This document shows positions 41,641 through 52,505 of a stretch of 64,000 nucleotides of DNA, one piece after another. The stretch is from Isoetes taiwanensis. Its lineage: Eukaryota > Streptophyta > Lycopodiopsida > Isoetales > Isoetaceae. A model generated the notes under the pieces. The model had not been told where the DNA came from and did not search any database. It saw nothing but the letters and a program-made list of their open reading frames with translations. The stretch covers positions 30,241,166 through 30,305,165 of the forward strand of contig JAJEKV010000003.1 of assembly GCA_021234155.1 (NCBI GenBank), in the 5' to 3' direction. Each line of letters starts with the position of its first letter. The first letter of the stretch is position 1. The translations under genes were made by a program, and so were the position numbers.

Positions 41641-41790
41641 GGATCCTAGAATCTTTTACAGATAATGAATCCTACCTGCTCTAGGTAGCCGTTGATGATG
41701 TATCCTTGAAGTACCTCACATATAGAGTGATCCATGGTCATCAACACGCTCTTAATCCGACATTGTTAGACCTCCGAGCTAGCACACACC
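41641..41790. repeat. rearranged second copy of the unknown repeated exon
   Basis: 41641-41690 matches 24735-24780 in direct orientation (AATGAATCCTACCTGCTCT). 41695-41790 matches the exon at 24535-24603 in inverse orientation (TATCCTTGAAGTACCTCAC), with a stop in the coding frame. The two segments are adjacent here but about 130 bp apart at the other locus. Confidence 0.65.
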
Positions 41791-42008
41791 AGAAGATTAA
41801 TCCACCTTGCTATGCTAGTCTGATTGAGCCAATGGCTAATTTGGTCTTCGTGACGTACATAATAGATGGTTTTTCAATATAGTAGATCTAACTTATGATT
41901 GCATACCCTACGTAACCCTACACCTTATACATCTCAAACAATACGTTTTTACTGGTTGCAAATGTATTGACATAAAACAACTAATGATTGCATAAACTGG
42001 CAATAGCC

Positions 42009-42150
42009 CCTGGCGTGCCTTTTTGCTAGTTTTTTTTTACTTTATTTTACATGGTAAAATGGGTTTGGAGCGTCCAATTTCCTGGCGTGCCTTTTGCTAG
42101 TTTTTTTTACTTTATTTTGCATGGTAAAATGGGTCTTGCAAAAACCTGCA
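42009..42150. repeat. 72-bp tandem duplication
   Basis: CCTGGCGTGCCTTTTTGCTA begins at 42009 and again at 42081. The units share CTTTATTTTACATGGTAAAA and end near GTCCAATTT or a diverged version. Upstream of the CFAP96-like gene. Confidence 0.75.
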
Positions 42151-44359
42151 GCCTCCAATTTCCACCCCAATGGGGATCCGCCCTCCTGCTCCCATAGGCC
42201 AGTTGGTCTCCGTAGACGATAAAATCAATTCTATTCTATTCTACTTTTTGCACGCCGTGGTGCCCTTTTTAACTTAATCGCGGCCGTTGAAGATGCAAGA
42301 CAGACGGCTGAAAACGTCCCAGCCAGACTTGACGTTGATTGAATGGCCCGCGTGGTGGCACACCTGGCATAATTCATACAAGGATTCCAAACGGCAGAGG
42401 AAAATTTATAGGGTTTCTATTGGATGCCCCGCAAGCGACCACAGAGGGCCACGCGTAGCCGAAAGCTTCAAAAATCTGCCATAGCCGGTAAAGAGTTGCG
42501 CGGGATCATTTTGTTTCTGATGGGCGGAGGTATATTTCTAGTTGACATGTTAGAACTTAGTGCTTGTAAATTCTTGGACTGAGATGTTTGCCTGAATATG
42601 CACTATCTGAAAGTTACACAACAGAGATTGCTGTTCTTATTTTGACAAATTTAATCTTTAATCTTTGTCCCTGTGTTCTAATCAATAAGCCAGAAGCAGG
42701 GACTGGAAAAATCTGGCCAATGGTAATGCTCTGGTCTGATTATGGAAAATATGCTTCTTATCTGGGTGTTTCTTGGTCTTGCTGCTGCTTATCTAAATTG
42801 TGCATGACAGTCTATTCTCTATTCTCTCTGAATTGTGGTTGTTAAATTTTATCCTTATCAAGAGCATACGAACATGGTTTGCTCAGGTATCTCAATCCAA
42901 GAAGCCAAAAATACATGTATCTCAATTCGAAAAGCCAAAAATATTTCCGAGTGACTCAAATCTTTATGCATGGTTAGTAACTGAGATATAGATATAGAAT
43001 CTGGGATGAGAGATTTGGCAGGTATTTCACTTGGGATCTCACCTAATAGCTTGTTTTCATCTTTGTTTAGAAGTAACTCTTTTAGAGCGGACAACCCCTT
43101 TTAGTGCTAGTCATATGGATCAAAAAGACCTTTATCAGAAGCCACACAGCGTGGAAGTAGCGTGCTTTAGAGTCACACCGCAAAGCTAAAGAAAAATAAT
43201 AATAATAATCTTTTTATTTCTGCTGCTTCCTGAAAATGTGTACATTCTAGTTAAATGGGCGGTAGTAGGTATGGCCTTTCTCTTGTAAGCGTGTTTTCAT
43301 TTTCAATTCCAAATTACAGGCTAGGCTGTGATAATGCAGTTGTGTGTGCTGCCAGAGTTGGACAGATCCAATAACATATCAGCTCTTGTAAGTCTCCTTC
43401 AATTAGTACATTAAGCTTTTTTTCAAACTCTGCATGTTTTGATAATGCACTTGTGCGCTTGCTGGATTTCAAACTCCATGTTATCATAGGCTATTCAATT
43501 GTGTGCTTGCAGTTCTGGATCTACATCCAGTAGCAAATGCAATCTTTTGTCTTTTATGCTCATAATCTTTTAGGTCTGTTATGTGAATTTAAGACAATGT
43601 TCATAAAGTTAAGGCATATTGATGCTTTTTAAAGGTGGTTGCATGAAATTTTAACAACATTTTGACATAACTTCACAAGGCAAGTTGCTGATTCTAAGGA
43701 TTGTTGACTGTTCCTAATTTGCTGCATTATCATAGTTGCAGCCTTGAATGGCCACCCTGGTTTCCTATGGAGGCTGCCCCTTGGTCTTGGTGGTACCAGT
43801 ACCCCCACTAGTTTGACATAAGTTTAGGTGAGTGCTGAATTGGCAATTGACATGACTTACCGTGTAAATCATCCCACTGGGCATGCTGCATGTGGCATGC
43901 ATAGCCATTGAGATGGCTATATGGCTTGCAATTTTATGTAACAGCCTAAAGTGGCATCATGTTGATGAATCTTGATAGTCTTGGTTGCACTTCTTGGGCA
44001 TCTGATCAAGCTTTCCATGTATACTGAGATGATTTGCCCAACTTTGTCAATATTGTCTGATAGATCGATCATAAAAGTAGAATAAATTGCAGTTATATGC
44101 AACTTTCACAATGTCGATTAGTGGAGGTTTCCAATATAGTAATCAACAGGAGATATAGAACATAGCTTTACTGTTTTATTTGAAATGGGGATTCTCTAGG
44201 AATTTGTGTGGCATATCGAGTTCATCTATATAAAGCTAATGGTATTTCAATATTACATGCAGATTCAGCCGTGTTCTCTGGAGGGATAACTTATCATTCA
44301 CAGAAGCTAGACAAAGATAACTACTGCAACCAAGCAGCAGAAGTGTCAATTTACCAAAA
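42151..44359. other. upstream region of the CFAP96-like gene
   Basis: No coding exon recognised. 42230-42530 is GC-richer than its surroundings and could hold the promoter and a 5' untranslated exon (a GT follows GGGCGGAG near 42530). The frame at 42287-42484 has no known domain. Confidence 0.35.
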
Positions 44360-45685
44360 ATGAATAATAATCTTTTGACTGAGAGAGCAATTCTCGATGT
44401 ATTTGAGACTACAGGCTACATCTCTTTTGGTACAGATGATGTTCCATTGGAATATGGCATCAGACCTCGTAAGTTACTCAAGAATTTATAATTTATAATT
44501 TTTAGTTAATTGTTGTTATAGGCAGCTAAGTTGTGTTTATACAGCAATCCGGTCTGCTCATAGTGGAAAGCAGATGCTTACTGCTCCTGGAAAGCCTGGG
44601 AAGACAATTGAGGTCTATTTCCAGAAAGAACACCCATGGATTTCTGATGTAAGTTTGCCAAACTCTTATTCTAGTATTTATTTTACCTTGAGCATGGTGT
44701 ACCTTTGCATGCAGTATGGTACTGGGAGATGGGCTTAAAACGACATTGTAATTTACAGTTGATCTCATACATCAAGCAAGGTTTTAATAGTATTTTAGAA
44801 CTATTGCTCAAAGCATGGTACGGTTAGAAATTTAAAGTGTTAAACCTAACTTCATGGTAATTCAGGGGGATCTTTACGTTGACCGCACCAAATATGCGGA
44901 ATTACAAGATCAAAGATACAAAGGTTTTTTGGACTCAGATTTTTCTAGGCGTGATGAATTTAGCAACACAATTCGTACTGAGCAGTATCGTGAAATGCTC
45001 AAGGTAACATACCTATTCCTTTTCATTCAAAAATTTTAGTAGAAATTCTATGAATCTGATTGGAACTTACCTGGATGGCTATTTTAGCTGGAAGATAAGC
45101 ATACTAAAAGGACCCTGCAATCAATCCCTGAGGCGGACTTGGCATTAGCTGCTGAACCTCCACATCGTACCAGGGTATAGGTTGCCAACTCATGCTCTTA
45201 CACTCCCATTGTCCTTTTATGGTAGGCCAGCTAAGCTATAGTCTTTCTCTTGTATGGGCATGAATTTACGTGGTTTATTTGTTTGCAGTTTGATGGACCA
45301 AAATACCTATATGATATAGGTAAACCAGGTCTTGCCGTTACACCTCACTGCACTAGATGTCATCACGAAACATATTACTGCAACCATAGAGCAGCATACA
45401 GTACAAGTAATCCAGATATTGAGAAGGTGCAACATCTAACTTTTCTGTTGTTTTTTTTCACTATTATTCTGATGTTATCAATTAACAACAAATATTAATT
45501 TTCAGGATATGGGTGGTTATCGCACTGCTTCAAATGAAATTGGGAGGACTGCAAAGGCTTACAACTATGCAAAGCCAGCACATGCAAGGAAACCAATTAT
45601 TAGGGATACATTCTATAGGAGCCAGAAAATTTTCTTCCCTTCAAAAACAAAAACTGGCTTCGTAAATCAAGCTCAGCTCAATTGA
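44360..45685 (+). CDS. CFAP96/C4orf47-like cilia and flagella protein, six exons
   Basis: Exons 44360-44468, 44545-44648, 44866-45003, 45088-45174, 45289-45426 and 45506-45685 all have GT-AG borders and join in frame to 251 residues. The N-terminus reads LDVFETTGYISFGTDDVPLE then HSGKQMLTAPGKPGKTIEVY. This resembles the start of CFAP96 (UPF0602), where a GYI-x-x-GD-like block is followed by KQML and a Gly/Pro/Lys turn. FDGPKYLYDIGKPGLAVTPH and a CTRCHHETYYCNH Cys/His cluster follow, and it ends KTKTGFVNQAQLN. CFAP96-type proteins sit on axonemal or basal-body microtubules. No stop or frameshift: it looks like a live host gene. The family call rests on short motifs, so another axoneme protein is possible. 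Confidence 0.55.
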
Positions 45686-46280
45686 TCATTTATAAAACGG
45701 AACATTGATTGCATGATTGTAACAAGAAAATATCAAAGAACAAGTAAATGAAATGTCATGGACAGATCCTGGGTCAAAGGAGCAAGCATCATCCATCAAT
45801 AGTCGAACTATTAACCAAAATTAGATTAGTAGCTTCTAAAGTACTAGGAAAACGCCTGTAGTTGGTGGGCCTTGTATCCATGCTTTAATGTTTAGAGGTG
45901 GTATAAAAAATTGATTTCGGAGACGAATAATGCCCTCATTGTCTCATCATCGGGGTCATAAGCATGCAATATTTTCATTTGGTATTTGTGGGAGGCTTTT
46001 TTGGCATGGTTGGGTCAAGATTTTGGTTGTGTATTGTATGCAAAATTGTATATAAACTGAATGTTTTGATTTATTTGAGCAGCTTGTTGGCTTGTTAATG
46101 GTAGATATTCCAATTTGGTTTTGGGCATGTGTGTTTTTTTTTTTTTCCATTCTTGTGCATGAGGATAGAAGCAATCGAATGCGCACATGGGCACCTCTAT
46201 TGGGCAGGCAGCTCTGGATGGCATGTCGTTCTTGTCGGTTCCAGAATCGTCTGCAAGCTCTGAGCGGCTGGTGAGATGGA
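45686..46280. other. 3' flank of the CFAP96-like gene
   Basis: No gene seen. A frame at 46015-46404 (minus) has no recognised domain and crosses the hairpin that follows. Confidence 0.4.
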
Positions 46281-46394
46281 GGGAGATGAGGAGGTTAACC
46301 TCCTCCTCGAGGGGGTTATGCAAAATAATCCTCGAGGCCGCTAGGCTTTGAGGGTTAGTTTGCATGACCCTCGAGAGGAGGAGGTTGATCTCCC
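46281..46394. repeat. 114-bp inverted repeat (foldback)
   Basis: GGGAGATGAGGAGGTTAACC pairs with the complement of 46360-46394 (GAGGAGGTTGATCTCCC), and CTCGAGGGGGTTATGCAAA with TTTGCATGACCCTCGAG. The loop is about 40 bp. It could be a small foldback transposon or a hairpin RNA locus. Confidence 0.65.
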
Positions 46395-46708
46395 TTAACC
46401 ACATGCCCGAGCAAGTTTAGCTCTGTGATTCTCTGTTTTGATCCAATATTAGAAAAGGTTTTGAGCTCATTTTTTATTGGGTTGTTTTTTTTTTTTCCTT
46501 ATTATGTTTTTCCTTATTATGGTTCTGACCTAATCTATGAATAGAAATACTGTGTAATCCACTTCGAAAGCCCCAAAAGCATCGGATTTCTTTGTTTTGA
46601 TGTAGTATTAGCAAAAGTGAGGGTTAACTTTCGTTTAGATTCAAATGGATTTTTTTTTTTTTTTCTGAAATTGGATTTTTTTCTAAAGTAGTTCTTTTTT
46701 TTCTGCAG

Positions 46709-46795
46709 AGGTTCACATTCAAAGATTTAATGTTTGATGAAGCAATATTAGTAGAGGATTGATCGAAAAAAGAGATGGGTTGTGCATCTTCAAAG
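46709..46795 (+). CDS. possible first coding exon, MGCASSK
   Basis: An exon bounded by TTCTGCAG and GTAATG has a 5' untranslated part and ATG at 46775 giving MGCASSK. MGC at the N-terminus fits myristoylation and palmitoylation, and MGCASSK-type starts are common in plant membrane-anchored kinases and related proteins. No downstream exon was identified before the LINE at 48078, so the gene may be interrupted or the match accidental. Confidence 0.25.
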
Positions 46796-48077
46796 GTAAT
46801 GCATATGCAGGCAGAAAAAGAAGGATGGATCGAAGTTTCAGAGCCCAGAAAAAGTGTAGCAGAAAGAGGGCATTTTGCAATCATAGAATAGTAACATCTA
46901 GAAAGAAGGCATTCTAGCAAACGGATACCAACGCGTGGTACTCCATGATTTTTATCTTATGGTCCTCTGTGGTTTGTGATCCTAGTCCCCGTGCAGTCTT
47001 GCACCCATCATTTTTCCTTTCGTATGATCAGGGATCGAAAAAGTGGGGGTTAGGCTCGAGGATTTCCAGTTGAAGTTCTTATTTTCCGGTTGACGCTTTT
47101 AGACGCCGGAAAAAAAACTGGTAGCAAAAATAGAGTTTATATGTAAAATCAGGTATTTTTGAGCTTTACTTTAAAGGAAATCTGGTATACTCTAACATAC
47201 ACTGACAAATTATCTAGTTGTACCTCAAATATTTTTCGAACCCTGCGTATGATGTGTTACCATGTTTTTCTTATAGTTATTGATGTTTTTATCCCATGCC
47301 TTACTTGTTTATCTTGTGGTCTTTGGTTTAGTACTCCCTCCCTTTGTTATTGTATACTCCTGGGTTCGTTTCTTGTAGTCAATTGTTGCCTTGCGGCATT
47401 GTTTTCTTTATTGATCCATTTGTGTCTAACTTCGTAATTGTAGTTTACGGAGATGCAACCGAAAGAAGTTCCAATCATGGTTGGGCACTGAAGGGTGAAG
47501 TTTCGCAGCTAGCGATGATCGAACTTGTTTGCTTTATGGGATGTCGTGCAATCATTATTTAATCTCAATGGGCTTTTATTGTTAGCGGTATGGATGCTAC
47601 CTGGGTTGGAGTAGAATCTGATGCTCGTTCTAGCTTAATGGTTAGTTGTGGTTTTTCTCTTTTCTACATTCACTTTATGTCCTTTCCTTCCTTTGCATTT
47701 TCATTGTCATCTTTTGAACTAAGGGTTTCACCGTTGGACTCCATGCGAGTGGTTTTTTTGATTTGAATGCATATGTGGCTCTAGCATTGGATTATGTTAA
47801 CTCTTTGCTTGTATTAGATGGGATTTTATTCTTTGCTTAATTCAGAATATAAAAGACACCAATTTCCTACAGTTTTTGCAATTTTCCATGTCTTGGAATA
47901 TTACAGCGTATTGCATATGGTTGTCATCGATTCAAATTCATGGTTGTTGCAAGAGCTTTGATCATTTGTCTTATCCTTAATATGGTGTATACATTTTTGA
48001 CATACAATACGCACCAAGAATCTTAGTCCCAACCTTTACGTGAAATACCTCCGCCAATACCAAACTCAAACATTGGA
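46796..48077. other. no confident gene
   Basis: Frames at 47159-47437 and 47344-47562 are Leu/Ser-rich without domains. It may be intron of the putative MGCASSK gene. Confidence 0.35.
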
Positions 48078-48398
48078 AGTTTATTTATTTTATTTTATTT
48101 ATTGAAAGATGCTTTCATTCATAATGGATTTATGTATACAACTTAATTCTATGTGATATCAAAACCTCCACAACGTCTTGACGACTGTGCAGAGTTAATC
48201 ACATAGCAAGATTAAACGTGCCATACGTCACAACTGACTAAAGAAAGAATCCCATAGTTGACGAGCCATTCTTTGATCTTTCGCAGCTTGAACCTGTTTA
48301 CTCAGTTTAGATTTAAGAGATATCAAGATCCTGGAGGAATGCGTGCAATTCTGTGAGAAGACAAAAGCCCTGCGTCTCTTCCAAATAGTCCAGAGCAG

Positions 48399-48857
48399 TC
48401 ATCCCTTACACAAATGCACAGCATCCCTTTTCAATGCAGACCATCCTCTAGGATAAATTCCCAGCACAACGTTTACAACTGGGCTAGATAATTCAAAAAC
48501 TTCTTTCACTCGGTCCCAAGCTGCTTGGATGTCTCTGCACTCTATAAAGCAATGCTTAATAGATTCCTTCGTACAATCACACATAGGACAGATAGGACTA
48601 ACTTGTGAGTTGAATCTGCTGACCGCACTGTTAGTTCTTAATGCCCTGTATATTATCTGCCATGTGAGAACTTGCACTTTGGGGGGAAGACGATTCTTCC
48701 ATACCTGTTTCCACATACGCTTCAAATCCCCTTCCTCACTTTGCAAGGACCACTTCGGCGATAACTGTAATACCTCGTTGAAATGAAGAAGTTTGTAACA
48801 AGAAGAAACTGAAGGGTGCTCGTGCAAAGCTTCATGAGATGTCACAAAACCCCCCAC
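48399..48857 (-). pseudogene. LINE 1 ORF2 C-terminus: zinc-binding (zf-RVT) domain
   Basis: KNRLPPKVQVLTWQIIYRAL then ICPMCDCTKESIKHCFIECR is the zf-RVT domain of plant L1 LINEs (C-x2-C ... H-x4-C). It follows a frame break from the connecting region at 48842-49690. Confidence 0.85.
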
Positions 48858-49690
48858 CAGTGGTATTGCATAATACGAATGCTACCTACAACCGACTGCC
48901 AAATTGCTTCATCTTGTGGACGCAGCTTAAATTTTTGTTTGAAGTCTTCCCATGATAAAAGCACCCCCTGTGAGTACCAATCGCCAACAAAATTGATTCC
49001 ACGTGATGACCACCTTCTCTGAGTCCTCATATCCACTAGAGAAGATAGGGGCTTTGGATCCTCATCCGTTTCTATGGCTAACCACCACACCGGCATTGCG
49101 ATGGAGTGGCAGTTCACTACATTCAGATGCCATAAACCCCTCACTGATTCCCATGCTTTAAGTAATCCCTTCAAAAAAGGTGAAGCCCCTGAGAAAGGTT
49201 TTAATTTGTAAAAGAGAGCCCATGGCAACTCCACTCTCATGGCGACTTTGTCGCATGAAATGCAATGTAAAAGTGATTGTTTCAGCAGCTGAGTACTAAC
49301 AGAATTCACCTGCCCATTCAACACCTGCCAAATGAATTTGCTCGCCAAAACTTTAGTGTGCAATGCAATATCTAGCATCCCTAATCCACCCTGGTTTCTA
49401 TGAATGCAGCACTTGTCCCAAGCCACCTTAATATCCGCTCCCTCCTCATTTCCACCCCATACAAAATTCCTTATTGATTTCGTCAATTGCTGAGTGATGC
49501 TTTTTGGAGCCAACAGCACTGAAGCTGCATATACGTATGTACTACAAAGTACTGATTTAGCTACCACAATCCTGCCAGCCATAGAGAGCTTATATATTTT
49601 CCACCAATTTAAATGTTTTTCCAACCCAAGTAGGATCTCATCCCACGTCTCTATTGCTGGCCTGTTAATACCAATCGGAATACCCAACAA
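48842..49690 (-). pseudogene. LINE 1 ORF2, RT thumb/connection region
   Basis: Starts LGIPIGINRPAIETWDEIL and WWKIYKLSMAGRIVVAKSVL, continues IRNFVWGGNE and HRNQGGLGMLDIALHTKVLA. This is the standard sequence after the RT palm in plant L1 elements. It is frame-shifted from the palm at 49730-50698. Confidence 0.85.
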
Positions 49691-49729
49691 TCTGGATGAG
49701 GCACCGCTTGGTGTTACTCTCCAAGGATA

Positions 49730-50698
49730 TTAGAGAATGCACTCAGGTATGGTTTCATCCAAAGGCCACAATGCAGCACATTTGTTCCAATTCAAAGAAC
49801 AACCGGAAGCCATGGAAAACATGTTAAGAAGCCTAGTTGCTTCCAAGAAAAGAAAGGTGTCGTCCGCATATTGGCTACATACCTGTTGAGTTCCATCATG
49901 CATAGCAAGACCATTAATGATTCTGTCACCTGTAGCTGAAAGAAGCAATTGGGAAAGACCCTCGGCTACAACATTAAAGAGAAATGGTGCCAATGGACAG
50001 CCTTGCCTGATGCCTCTGCCAATTGGAAAAGATTCACCAGAAAAAACCATTGATGCGTGACTAGTATCAAGAAGTTTCATTACCACTGATGTGAAGTCTG
50101 AACCACAGCTTAGAGCTAAAAGCATCTTCTGAAGCAAGGACCAGCTTACACTGTTGTATGCTTTCTTAAAGTCCAACTTCAAGTATATGACTCTCTGTTG
50201 CGTTTTTCTTGCCCAGTGCAAACCTTCGAAGGCTGCGACAACATTGCTAAGAATGCTTCTTTTGGGCAAGAAACCAGACTGCGTATAAGTGATATGTTCC
50301 ATAAGAATTGGTTTTAGCCTCTCTGCATATGCCTTAGCCACGATTTTGTAAAAGGAGGACAACAATGTAATCGGTCTCCAATCATTAATTGATCTAGGCT
50401 CTTTCACTTTTGGCATCAATGTAATGACGCCAGTGTTGAGTCTCTTGTCCAAGTATTCCTTTTCTAAAAAATCAGAGTACGCGCTATAAACAAACGGCTC
50501 TATCCATTCCCAGTTGGTCTGAAAAAACTCAACAGGAATGCCATCCATACCTGGGCACTTGTCTTTAGCCAACAAGAAGGCTGCTTCCTTAATCTCTTCC
50601 CTGGATAGAGGTGCTCCCAGCACATCCCTTTGTGGTTGCATCACTTTAGGTTTTACTTTAGCAAGAATCATGTTTTCAAAACAATCCTGAAACTCCAC
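49730..50698 (-). pseudogene. LINE 1 reverse transcriptase palm
   Basis: Blocks KDKCPGMDGIPVEFFQTNWE, INDWRPITLLSSFYKIVAKA, TQSGFLPKRSILSNV, YLKLDFKKAYNSVSWSLLQK, IRQGCPLAPFLFNVVAEGLS and the catalytic QYADDTFLF are all present in order. About ten residues between the YADD block and FSMASGCSLNWNK are missing. The enzyme copies element RNA at a nicked target. Confidence 0.92.
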
Positions 50699-50729
50699 TT
50701 CCTTCTGCTCAAAGAAACACCTAAAGTAA

Positions 50730-50985
50730 TTATATAAATGGGTGTAAATTCTTTACTGGTGGTCAAAAAGCACTGTCCAGACAAGTGCTTTAACTGCTAA
50801 AAATCTCACATCCAATGTGAATTTGACATGCATATTGTGTTTGAAAATTGAGTATTACAAATAATAAGCATGTCTTTTAAACATTACAACACGAAAAATG
50901 AGGTACCGACAAATATAATTATTTCGTTACATCAAATTTTTTATCAGGTAAGTGCTTTATGTGCTAAGTGCTGTCGCGGAAAGTT
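50730..50985. mobile_element. small insertion in LINE 1
   Basis: About 215-250 bp without LINE similarity separates NYFRCFFEQKEVEFQD (plus 50700-50750) from the upstream LINE part (LVIREPQLIKEYLG). Its ends carry AAGCACT-type repeats in inverted arrangement (AAGCACTGTCCAGACAAGTG; AAGTGCTTTATGTGC). Probably a MITE. The borders are not exact. Confidence 0.45.
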
Positions 50986-51294
50986 GTACACCACCAAAGA
51001 ATTTAGACCCAAATATTCTTTGATCAGTTGAGGTTCCCTGATCACCAGCCCATCTTCCGTCTGAATATGAGTAAGAGCAGCAGCATACATTCTTTGCCTT
51101 GCAACCTTGAAGAAAAATTTAGAACATCTGTCCCCTTCTCTTATCCAGGTAAGGCCTGCTTTTGCTTTAGCATGAGTGACTTCGATTGTTTCCAAGTTTT
51201 TTATCTCTTTCAAAACTTCCTTCTCGCAGTTTCCTGTAATAATCCCCCCACCCCCCCTTCTAAGATTGGAGAGCTCCTGATACAAGGAATCCAA
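50986..51294 (-). pseudogene. LINE 1 linker between endonuclease and RT
   Basis: ELSNLRRGGGG, LTWIREGDRCSKFFFKVARQ and RMYAAALTHIQTEDGLVI match the plant L1 linker (W-x-x-x-G-D-x-N/C-T/S-K-F-F). The frame ends at the small insertion. Confidence 0.8.
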
Positions 51295-51497
51295 ATCTCG
51301 CCTTTTCCTCTCTTACCTTGGTTCTGCGTCCATTCCCATTTTATTTGAGCTCGTCTCTAGCCATATTCTCTTGCATTGCAACTTGAAATGAATATCCTTC
51401 AAGTATCGAGTATTCAATTTAAAAACTATTCTTAAAGGTTTAAAGTTGTACCAGAATGCGACTGCTCACCAGTTGCGGGTTGTGATCAGAGATGGAA

Positions 51498-51996
51498 TTA
51501 TCCAACAGATTTTGACGATATAAAGATCGGCACCAAGATGCAGCAATCTGGTTCGTGGCGAGCATATGCCCTTCCTTCCGCTACCCGTCCATTGTGCCAT
51601 GTAAACCCGCCATCTCCATGCAATTCTGATAGTTGCAGTTCTGCTAACAAACTAACCCATTGCTCTTTTTCAAAGCCAGACACAATTTCTGCCGCATCAC
51701 CCATTCTATCTTCTCTGCTTTCCACCATATTGAAGTCACCCAGCATGATCCACGCAATGTTATTGCCACCGAAACGTCTAACCTTATTTTTAATTGAAGC
51801 CCATAGTGTACCTCTCTTTCTTGCGATATTATGCGCATAAACGTTAACTATACCCCATAGTTGTCCGCCTGTATCCCAGGTGATTATACTACATCTGCCA
51901 AAATTGTATACATATGTAGATAATACCTTGATCTCCTTCCTCCACGCGATTAGGGTCCTGCATTGGAGCTTCCACTCGTTGATGCAATTCCAACGA
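51498..51996 (-). pseudogene. LINE 1 endonuclease, C-terminal part
   Basis: WIMLGDFNMVESREDRMGDA is the G-D-F-N catalytic block of the APE-type endonuclease. GGFTWHNGRVAEGRAYARHE follows; the final R-(L/H)-D active-site region is altered. In another frame upstream, GGQLWGIVNVYAHNIARKR continues toward 51996, where LINE 2 cuts it. Confidence 0.8.

Positions 51997-52092
<96 letters not shown>
51997..52092. repeat. (AAT)32 microsatellite, probably the 3' tail of LINE 2
   Basis: About 96 bp of uninterrupted AAT on the plus strand, which is (ATT)n in the sense of the minus-strand LINE 2. It lies exactly between LINE 2 and the broken endonuclease of LINE 1, as expected for a simple-repeat tail made on insertion. 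Confidence 0.9.
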
Positions 52093-52152
52093 TATGATCG
52101 TGCTTCGTTGGACCCTAAGGGTCATGAAGCAAACAGAGTACAATGAGTAACG

Positions 52153-52407
52153 CTATTGTTGTTGAATTTTGAGCAGTAGATCTCTGTGAGATTCCACTGA
52201 TCTCATAAAACAACCTAGCAATCTAGAATCTAATGATAGTAGAGAATGAAAATTTGGTTGACAAATACCATACTGGTCTCGTATGTGCTGATATGCAGAA
52301 CACTGTAGAAAAACATGCTTCTCATCTTCCACTTCGCCTGATCGGCAAATGCCACATGTTCTATCCTCTCGGATTAGTTTCATCCAACGCCCGGTCTCCA
52401 CTTTCAA
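52153..52407 (-). pseudogene. LINE 2 C-terminal zinc-binding tail
   Basis: CGICRSGEVEDEKHVFLQCS gives C-x2-C ... H-x4-C, the usual CCHC end of such LINE polymerases. It is separated from the RT frame at 52506 by a frame break. Confidence 0.75.
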
Positions 52408-52505
52408 AGCATGTGATCCCGATCTGTATCTTGCAATTGTTTTTTTCAGCTGTTTAGATATAGGGGCATTCGGGTAGTCCGCGCTGGCTTATATGTGTGA
52501 GAGGT

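Larger units (their letters stand above)
48078..51996 (-). mobile_element. L1-type LINE, 5'-interrupted
   Basis: Endonuclease, RT and zf-RVT regions run in order on the minus strand and end in an A-rich tail (plus-strand TTTATTTATTTTATTTTATT at 48078-48100). The frames are broken in several places. The 5' half of the endonuclease is cut by the second LINE, whose tail begins at 51997. Confidence 0.85.

Noticed and set aside
51880-52146. Open frames of poly-Asn (plus) and poly-Ile (minus)
   Set aside because: They are translations of the AAT/ATT microsatellite and carry no protein signal.
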